Of a DNA stretch of 14,363 nucleotides, positions 6,301-10,671 are shown in pieces (position 1 is the first letter of the stretch; each line of letters opens with the position of its first letter). The position numbers and the translations under genes were made by a program. The DNA comes from an uncultured Collinsella sp. (lineage in GTDB: Bacteria > Actinomycetota > Coriobacteriia > Coriobacteriales > Coriobacteriaceae): the NCBI GenBank assembly GCA_900757705.1, contig CAAEOW010000152.1:1-14363 (forward strand), given 5' to 3'. The notes under the pieces are model-generated. The model did no database searches, was not told the DNA's origin, and worked only from the letters and a program-made list of their open reading frames with translations.

Positions 6301-8165
6301 CGAGCTTTGGCTTTGCGGTCTTTACCGAGGATTCGCTCGCGCATCTGGTGAAGCCCGAGCGCCCGATCCGCGTCGTCGACCAGTGGATGTACCACAGCCG
6401 CCTGTACGCCGTCGCCCGTTTTGTGACGATGCGCAACGACCTGGACCTGATCCAGCTCAATTCTTTCGGCTGCGGTCTCGATGCCCTGACCACCGATCAG
6501 GTGCAGGAGATCCTGGAGGCCAGTGGCAAGATCTACACCGTGCTCAAGATCGACGAGGTGTCCAACCTGGGCGCCGCGCGCATTCGCATCCGCTCGCTCA
6601 TGGCGGCACTCAAGGACCAGGAGGCCGAGCGCTTGGACGAGGCCACGGCCTCGGGCGAGGCCTATGAGCAGGGCGATGCCGCGCCGGTGACGCCCTCCAC
6701 GGATGCCCCCGCGTTCGCGAGCCGCAAGTACACGTTTGAGGCTCAGCGCGAGAGCGTTTCGACCGCGTGGCCCAAGGTGCCCTTTACCGAGCAGATGCGC
6801 GAGGAGGGCTACACCATCCTGTGCCCGCAGATGGCGCCGATCCACTTTGACCTGGTCAAAGAGGTGTTCCGTGGTGCTGGCTACAACTTGGAGCTGCTGC
6901 CCTCGACCGATCACGATGCCGTCGAGGCCGGCCTGCGCTACGTGAACAATGACATTTGCTATCCGTCCATTTTGGTGACCGGCCAGATCATGGAGGCCAT
7001 CGAGAGCGGTCGGTACGACCTGTCCAAGACGGCCGTGGTCATCAGTCAGACCGGCGGCGGCTGCCGTGCTACCAACTACATCGCGCTCATTCGCAAAGCC
7101 CTGCGCGAGAGCGGTCACCCCGAGATCCCCGTGATCTCGCTTTCGGCTGTGGCGCTCGGCGAGGACAACCCCGGCTTTAAGATTACGCCGGCGCTGCTTA
7201 AGCAGGCCGTGTACGCGGTGCTCTTTGGCGACGTGATGATGCAGATGCTCTACCGCTGCCGTCCGTACGAGGCCACGCCCGGTGCGGCGAACGCACTCTA
7301 CGAGGAGTACATGGCGCGCGCTCGCAAGCTGGCGCCCAAGTTTAACCGCCACAACTACACCAAGCTGTGCCGCGAGGCCATCCGCGCGTTCGACACCATG
7401 CCGCTCGTGGGCGAGGGCACCAAGCCGCGCGTGGGCGTGGTCGGTGAGATCCTGGTCAAGTTCCACCCCACAGCCAATAACCACGTGGTCGATGTTATCG
7501 AGCGCGAGGGCTGCGAGGCCGTGGTACCGGGCCTGCTCGACTTCTTCCTGTACTCCATGAGCAACGCCGAGCTGCAGAAGGACGAGTTGGGAAGCTCTGC
7601 CACTACGCGCGCGGGCATGCAAGCGCTTATTAAGCTCGTGGACTGGATGCGTACGCCGGTGGAAGAGCTGCTCGAGAAGTCCCGCCGCTTTGAGGCGCCC
7701 GAGCGCATCGGCACCATGGCCGACAAGGCCCGCACGGTGCTTTCGGTGTGCAACAACATGGGCGAGGGCTGGCTGCTCACGGCCGAGATGCTCGACCTGA
7801 TCGATCATGGCGCACCCAATATCATCTGCACGCAGCCCTTCGCGTGCCTGCCCAATCACGTGGTGGGCAAGGCCGTGATTAAGGAGCTGCGCCGCCAGCA
7901 TCCCGAGAGCAACATCGTCGCGGTGGACTACGACCCCGGCGCGTCCGAGGTCAACCAGCTCAACCGCATTAAGCTCATGATCAGCGTGGCCAAGGAGAAC
8001 ATGCGCGCCGGTAAGGGCTTTAAGCTCGAGAAGGTGGCGCCGCTCGCGATGGACGAGGTCACCGGCCAGATGCGCGCCCACGATGGCTGCGTGAGCTGCG
8101 GACCGGCCAGCGAGGAGGCCGTGGCATCGGTCGCTGAGCGCCTGGGACGCGGTATTAAGAAGTAA
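3384..8165 (+). CDS. Giant 2-hydroxyacyl-CoA dehydratase activase-like protein (double ASKHA ATPase plus double dehydratase-like domain)
   Basis: A 1593-residue cytoplasmic protein of the CoA-substrate-specific enzyme activase / DUF2229 family. Domains in order: an Ala-rich charged helix (1-50) and Pro/Ala linker (51-82); activase 1 (84-340), with phosphate loop GIDVGSTTVK and Cys205 and Cys244; activase 2 (399-660), with GIDAGSTTMK and Cys525 and Cys564; a cysteine group (Cys686, Cys689, Cys693, Cys712); dehydratase-like half A (750-1080), with VCYPAK (Cys802) and SFGCG (Cys1030); half B (1135-1545), with ICYPS (Cys1192) and PFACLP (Cys1488); and a C-terminal CVSC pair (1569-1572). In known activases, two Cys per subunit hold one [4Fe-4S] cluster between two monomers. 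Here both pairs are on one chain, so an internal pseudo-dimer is likely. The family uses ATP to drive very low-potential electron transfer; this protein's substrate is unknown. AGAGGAGAG precedes the ATG. Confidence 0.9.
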   Translation: MSKLVEGIKDRMVAAAREAAPAVVDAAQKAATAAAEKVAEAVADAKNAAGETSVTGEPATAAEPVAAAHAPEGAIFNPENARGNLHLGIDVGSTTVKLAVLNDDNQIVYAKYQRHHTDVRACARDLFEGAATVLPTAQMTCAITGSGGLLLSQWLDLEFVQEVIASKRAVETLIPATDVAIELGGEDAKIIYFDNGIEQRMNGTCAGGTGAFIDQMATLLHTDASGLNELAANATTIYPIASRCGVFAKTDVQPLLNEGARPEDVAASIFQAVVTQTISGLACGRPIRGNVAFLGGPLQYLSELRHRFYLTLNLDEEHRIVPQNAHLFVASGAAMAHESNKLSTFPQLIEAIDSLGDTQGAEVERLDPLFATDEDFAEFKGRHDTEVVPKGKLDGYTGRVFIGIDAGSTTMKAALVGEDGQLLHTWYGNNNGDILGTAKVIMADFYNHIPAGCTIGHVTTTGYGEALLIEALKADSGEIETVAHLRGAKAFLPGVEFILDIGGQDMKCLRVKDGVIEHIMLNEACSSGCGSFIESFAVSMDMDVRAFADAAIHAKAPVDLGSRCTVFMNSRVKQAQKEGATVGDIAAGLSYSVIKNALFKVIKLRDPQEIGSQVIVQGGTFMSDATLRAFEQLTGVHAVRPDIAGCMGAYGAALLARDRAGADGTSAILSAEDIAHLTVTQKHVRCGRCSNNCQLTVNDFGGGRRFITGNRCEKGAGHKKQKTEAPNLFKKKNDLLFNREVLSPDEAPRGTVGIPRALNMYENYPFWHAFFTRLGFSVQLSDQSSKKTYQAGIESMPSESVCYPAKMSHGHVMNLIDRDVDFIWMPCVRWERKEDPTAGNCYNCPIVMSYPTALALNIDEIREQNIEFLYPFVPYHDKTELKRRLYQVLAVDRVADAQGGRGRVRGPKITRSEVDAAVNAAFEADARFHEDIQTMGEEALKWVEDHGGHGIVLAGRPYHNDPEINHALPELISSFGFAVFTEDSLAHLVKPERPIRVVDQWMYHSRLYAVARFVTMRNDLDLIQLNSFGCGLDALTTDQVQEILEASGKIYTVLKIDEVSNLGAARIRIRSLMAALKDQEAERLDEATASGEAYEQGDAAPVTPSTDAPAFASRKYTFEAQRESVSTAWPKVPFTEQMREEGYTILCPQMAPIHFDLVKEVFRGAGYNLELLPSTDHDAVEAGLRYVNNDICYPSILVTGQIMEAIESGRYDLSKTAVVISQTGGGCRATNYIALIRKALRESGHPEIPVISLSAVALGEDNPGFKITPALLKQAVYAVLFGDVMMQMLYRCRPYEATPGAANALYEEYMARARKLAPKFNRHNYTKLCREAIRAFDTMPLVGEGTKPRVGVVGEILVKFHPTANNHVVDVIEREGCEAVVPGLLDFFLYSMSNAELQKDELGSSATTRAGMQALIKLVDWMRTPVEELLEKSRRFEAPERIGTMADKARTVLSVCNNMGEGWLLTAEMLDLIDHGAPNIICTQPFACLPNHVVGKAVIKELRRQHPESNIVAVDYDPGASEVNQLNRIKLMISVAKENMRAGKGFKLEKVAPLAMDEVTGQMRAHDGCVSCGPASEEAVASVAERLGRGIKK

Positions 8166-8196
8166 CTGGCCTGCTTTGTGCTGGATATGAGACAAA

Positions 8197-8230
8197 CGGG
8201 TGGTAGCCGTACCGGCTGCCACCCGTTTTT
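8197..8230 (+). terminator. Strong rho-independent terminator of the TetR-activase operon
   Basis: CGGGTGGTAGCCG pairs with CGGCTGCCACCCG (13 bp, one T-G wobble) over a 3-base loop and is followed by TTTTT. It begins 32 bp after the stop codon of the large protein. Confidence 0.93.
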
Positions 8231-8235
8231 ATTGC

Positions 8236-8471
8236 ACATATGTTGCGTAAATAGCGTTGCAGGCGCCTTCAGCGGACTCGGATTTCGGAAGTATGCGGCA
8301 AAATTTGAATAGGCCGAGCACACTGGATATGCCCAAGCTTTGTACCTGCGGTTTTATTGGTGAAAAACCGGGGTGTGCTCGAGGGCTCCGGAATTTGCCG
8401 CATACTTCCGAAAACAACGTCTCGGTGGCACCAAAAATTGCCTCCAGAACCCTGAGATAATGAACATATGT
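8236..8471. repeat. Large structured inverted-repeat element (candidate ncRNA, MITE-like or dispersed element)
   Basis: This fills most of the gene-free stretch 8231-8606. Nested complementarities share one axis. The outermost are ACATATGTT (8236-8244) and AACATATGT (8463-8471). Next is a 20-bp perfect pair, TTTCGGAAGTATGCGGCAAA at 8283-8302 with 8394-8413. Inside are CGAGCACAC (8315-8323) with GTGTGCTCG (8373-8381), and a terminal hairpin CGGTTTT (8349-8355) with AAAACCG (8364-8370) over an 8-base loop. Short frames cross it on both strands (67 and 85 codons), but they lack good ribosome binding sites and follow the palindrome, so coding is unlikely. No T-run follows on either strand and no transposase is present. 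It could be a structured RNA or a non-autonomous mobile repeat. Confidence 0.7.
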
Positions 8472-8520
8472 AGCCGTTCGCCGCAAATTATCGTCCGTTC
8501 ATGGAACCTATCTCCAACGA

Positions 8521-8558
8521 GTTGTAACCATATGGTTTGATGTTGGAAACATATGATT
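8521..8558. promoter_or_regulatory. Pair of 21-bp-spaced direct repeats with CATATG cores (candidate activator or repressor site)
   Basis: GTTGTAACCATATGGTT (8521-8537) recurs as GTTGGAAACATATGATT (8542-8558), with 13 of 17 bases identical and a start-to-start distance of 21 bp, two turns of the helix. The first copy contains the perfect 12-bp palindrome AACCATATGGTT (8526-8537). They lie about 50 bp before the leader ORF, where a regulator of the next gene would bind. Confidence 0.4.
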
Positions 8559-8606
8559 GCCGGCAGGCCGTAGGTGACGTTTGCCCTGATATCGGAGGTA
8601 CCAAGT

Positions 8607-8645
8607 ATGTTTCGTGCTCCGTTAAACAAGTATCGGGCTGGCTAA
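8607..8645 (+). CDS. Possible 12-residue leader peptide coupled to the next gene
   Basis: ATG at 8607 follows an excellent ribosome binding site, GGAGGT at 8594-8599, with seven bases between. The frame reads MFRAPLNKYRAG and stops with TAA at 8643-8645, one base before the ATG of the next gene at 8647. That gene has only a weak purine stretch (GGGCTGG) of its own, and its frame is closed upstream by a stop at 8623. Terminating ribosomes could therefore restart there, making this a translational coupler. No run of a single amino acid codon suggests classic attenuation. It may also be just a coupling sequence whose peptide has no role. Confidence 0.45.
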   Translation: MFRAPLNKYRAG

Positions 8646-8646
8646 C

Positions 8647-9096
8647 ATGAGCCGCCGTTTTGTCTCGATAACCCTTGCAGTGGTCTGCCTGGCTGTGCTC
8701 CTGGGCGCTACAGGGCTGTTTGCTATAAGCCGAGAAACGTCCTATATGCAGGAATGCGCTTCCGAAGGCTTTGCCATTGATGGTTACTATCGGGATGACA
8801 AAACGAGTCGGGTAACCCTGGCTTTTCTTGAGGAGGACAACTGTCGATGGCAGCTGGTCGACCAAGACGGAATCTGCACAGACGGGCAGTTTAAGCGTAC
8901 GGATGACCCCAACATCCTGATATTAAAGAAGGAAAACGGTGAAGAATTCGGTACGGTCCACGTGGCGTACTTGTCACGCCGACGCGATCAGGGCTTGCTC
9001 TACCTATTTAGAGATACCAGGGTGACCCGTTTTTATCTGGTGAGTACCGGTCCGGCGTTTACGGTGGAGTCTGGCGATGTCGATGCGGACAGTTGA
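8647..9096 (+). CDS. Small membrane-anchored or secreted hypothetical protein
   Basis: 149 residues. The N-terminus has two arginines followed by a hydrophobic stretch (residues 5-27), typical of a non-cleaved signal anchor or a signal peptide; there is no lipobox cysteine at the end of the stretch. The remaining roughly 120 residues are polar and appear beta-rich (GYYRDD, RVTLAFLEED, GTVHVAYLS, GLLYLFRD), with cysteines at 37, 66 and 77. The pattern resembles small extracellular beta-barrel or sandwich domains, but I do not recognise the family. It stands alone between terminators, behind a short leader ORF with the better ribosome binding site. Base composition is more AT-rich than in the large genes on either side. 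Function unknown. Confidence 0.75.
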   Translation: MSRRFVSITLAVVCLAVLLGATGLFAISRETSYMQECASEGFAIDGYYRDDKTSRVTLAFLEEDNCRWQLVDQDGICTDGQFKRTDDPNILILKKENGEEFGTVHVAYLSRRRDQGLLYLFRDTRVTRFYLVSTGPAFTVESGDVDADS

Positions 9097-9116
9097 TTCA
9101 CGGCAATAAAACAGCG

Positions 9117-9152
9117 AGCGGGGCACGGACATGAATCGCGCCCCGCTTTTTT
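9117..9152 (+). terminator. Rho-independent terminator after the small hypothetical gene
   Basis: AGCGGGGC and GCCCCGCT form an 8-bp stem around a 15-base loop, followed by a run of six T. It lies between convergent genes. On the minus strand the stem is followed a few bases later by TTTTATT, so it may also serve weakly for the DUF389 gene. Confidence 0.88.
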
Positions 9153-9224
9153 GCTCGCGGCCTGCGTCGCGTCTGCGCTTCGTTCCGACTCGCGCCTGTG
9201 CGCGCATCCATCTCACATCCCGCA

Positions 9225-10364
9225 TCACTTCACATCGAACTCCACGCGATCGAGCTCGGGCACGTTGAGGTCGATGAGCTTGCGGGCAACGCGGCGGTCG
9301 TGTGCCCCAAGCGCCTCGCCTGTCGTCACATGGGCGACAATCTCGCGCTCGACGATGCCTTCCTCGTCCCCTTCGGTGGCCGAGGTCTCGACGGCGACGG
9401 TGTAATCCTTAAAGCCCGGCAGCACCGCGGCAAGCTCGCGTGTGGTCTCGGTGACGCCGTAGCCGTCCTGCACGCCGACCTGCGCCGAGCCAATGGACCC
9501 CGCGGTCATGACGATGCAGGGGATGGCAAAGATCACCGTACCCACGATGATGCGGCGGCGCACCTTGTGTGACAGCTCATCGACCTCGGCATCTTCTTCG
9601 GCGGTCACAATGCCGTCGCCGTTGAGGTCGCGCTTGAGCGGCACGCGCAAAAGAAGTAGTACGGCTTCGGCCGCCAGCGCGATAAAGACGACGTTGATGC
9701 CAAACTCGTAAAGCGCCGAGAGAAACAGCGACCCGCTTGCGATGGCGATGCCATAGCCCGCCGCGCACAGGGGCGGCATGAGCGCGGTCGCCACGGCCAC
9801 GCCGGCGATGAGCGTTGCGGGCTCCTGGTCGCGCGAGTTGCCCAGGCCACCCGCAAAGCCGCCCGCGAGCGCGACGGCAAGGTCCCACACGGTGGGCGTC
9901 GAGTTGTCGATAATGGCGGCTGTGGTGGTGCCAAGGGGCGAGAGCTTAAAGTACAACGTGGATGTGACCAGGCAAAAGACCATCTGCAGTGCGAGGCTGG
10001 CAATGGCCTCGACGGTGATCTCGCGGTCGAGCGTGGCGATGCCATATGCCATGGCAAGGACCGATCCCATAAGCGGGCAGATGAGCATGGCGCCCACGAT
10101 GGCGATGTCCGAATCGATATCGAGGCCAATACTTGCGATTAACATCGCGATGATGAGGATGCACAGGTGAGTGCCAGTCAGACGCGCCCCGTTTACAAAA
10201 CGCTTGCGGATCACGTGATAGGGTGCGCGTCCCTCGCGAATGTTGAACGCGCGCTTGAGGAAGCGGGTGACGTTTTCCATGGCTTCGCTATGAGCAGGGC
10301 GGATGCCGTGACGCCGATGATGACGCTCACGCAGTCGTTCGATCTGTTGCTTGTCGAGTTCCAT
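9225..10364 (-). CDS. DUF389 family integral membrane protein with an EF-hand-like loop
   Basis: A 379-residue protein of the DUF389 family (TIGR00341-like), membrane proteins of unknown function sometimes described as hydrophobic-domain proteins. An Arg/His-rich cytosolic N-terminus (1-63) is followed by about six membrane segments between residues 64 and 240. These carry the characteristic conserved blocks IVGAMLICPLMGSVLAM (89-105) and AGVAVATALMPPLCAAGYG (187-205). Residues 246-257 (DLNGDGIVTAEE) match a calcium-binding EF-hand loop. One more hydrophobic segment lies at 271-290, and a soluble C-terminal domain follows. The frame is open further upstream to 10511, but that stretch is Arg/Pro/Cys-rich and reads as non-coding. 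The ATG at 10364 follows GAGGTGA and gives a typical start. It is transcribed alone, divergent from the surface-protein gene. Confidence 0.9.
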   Translation of the reverse strand: MELDKQQIERLRERHHRRHGIRPAHSEAMENVTRFLKRAFNIREGRAPYHVIRKRFVNGARLTGTHLCILIIAMLIASIGLDIDSDIAIVGAMLICPLMGSVLAMAYGIATLDREITVEAIASLALQMVFCLVTSTLYFKLSPLGTTTAAIIDNSTPTVWDLAVALAGGFAGGLGNSRDQEPATLIAGVAVATALMPPLCAAGYGIAIASGSLFLSALYEFGINVVFIALAAEAVLLLLRVPLKRDLNGDGIVTAEEDAEVDELSHKVRRRIIVGTVIFAIPCIVMTAGSIGSAQVGVQDGYGVTETTRELAAVLPGFKDYTVAVETSATEGDEEGIVEREIVAHVTTGEALGAHDRRVARKLIDLNVPELDRVEFDVK

Positions 10365-10410
10365 GTTCACCTCGTTCTGGCACGGGCCGCGCAACGCGCC
10401 CGTTGTCCTA

Positions 10411-10439
10411 ACTCTACACCGTGGCGGGCGGGGTGTCTG
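10411..10439 (-). promoter_or_regulatory. Weak candidate promoter of the DUF389 gene
   Basis: On the minus strand CAGACA (10434-10439) and TAGAGT (10411-10416) are 17 bp apart. Each matches the consensus at four of six positions. Transcription would begin about 40 bases before the ATG. Confidence 0.3.
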
Positions 10440-10671
10440 TTGGATGCGGAATCCGATAGGGCGGATGACGCGGGAGCAAATGCAAATCACAGGCTCAATT
10501 CGATCCCGCAAGAATATGATGCGCCAGCTCCTACATATGTGACGAAATTGTGAAGCACGAGAGCGCGAATTTCAAAAAATCCGCCGGTGACCAATGTTGC
10601 GCAACAGAATTCAAAAATCAGCTCCTACAGTTTGAAGCGTATGGATAAATCCGTGTCAAAGGGAGAAAGCC
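10440..10671. other. Divergent intergenic region between the DUF389 gene and the surface-protein gene
   Basis: No gene is seen here. It becomes AT-rich towards the surface-protein gene and holds several repeats. CAGCTCCTACA occurs at 10525-10535 and again at 10619-10629. GAATTTCAAAAAATC (10567-10581) and the similar GAATTCAAAAATC (10607-10619) flank the palindrome TGTTGCGCAACA. TACAGT at 10626-10631 or TATGGA at 10640-10645 could be -10 elements, but neither has a good -35. GGGAG at 10661-10665 is the ribosome binding site of the downstream gene. Confidence 0.5.
10595..10606. promoter_or_regulatory. Perfect 12-bp palindrome TGTTGCGCAACA
   Basis: A complete dyad without spacer, 66 bp before the surface-protein start codon and flanked by two similar AT-rich repeats. 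A regulator site is inferred; the regulator is not in the window. Confidence 0.4.

Noticed and set aside
3369..8222. A 1617-codon open frame on the minus strand opposite the activase gene
   Set aside because: It mirrors the plus-strand gene almost end to end, as happens in GC-biased genes. Its translation is His/Ala/Leu/Arg-rich with no motif, while the plus strand has clear domains.
8257..8460. Small frames (67 codons plus, 85 codons minus) across the hairpin element
   Set aside because: They follow the inverted repeat, lack good ribosome binding sites and resemble no domain. The structure explains the sequence better.
8236..8471. CRISPR array or riboswitch in the gene-free stretch
   Set aside because: There are no regularly spaced direct repeats with unique spacers, and I could not match any known riboswitch core. 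The repeats are inverted and nested.
10365..10511. Upstream extension of the DUF389 frame by 49 codons
   Set aside because: The extension is Arg/Pro/Cys-rich and unlike the family, and it would cover the likely promoter. ATG 10364 has a ribosome binding site.
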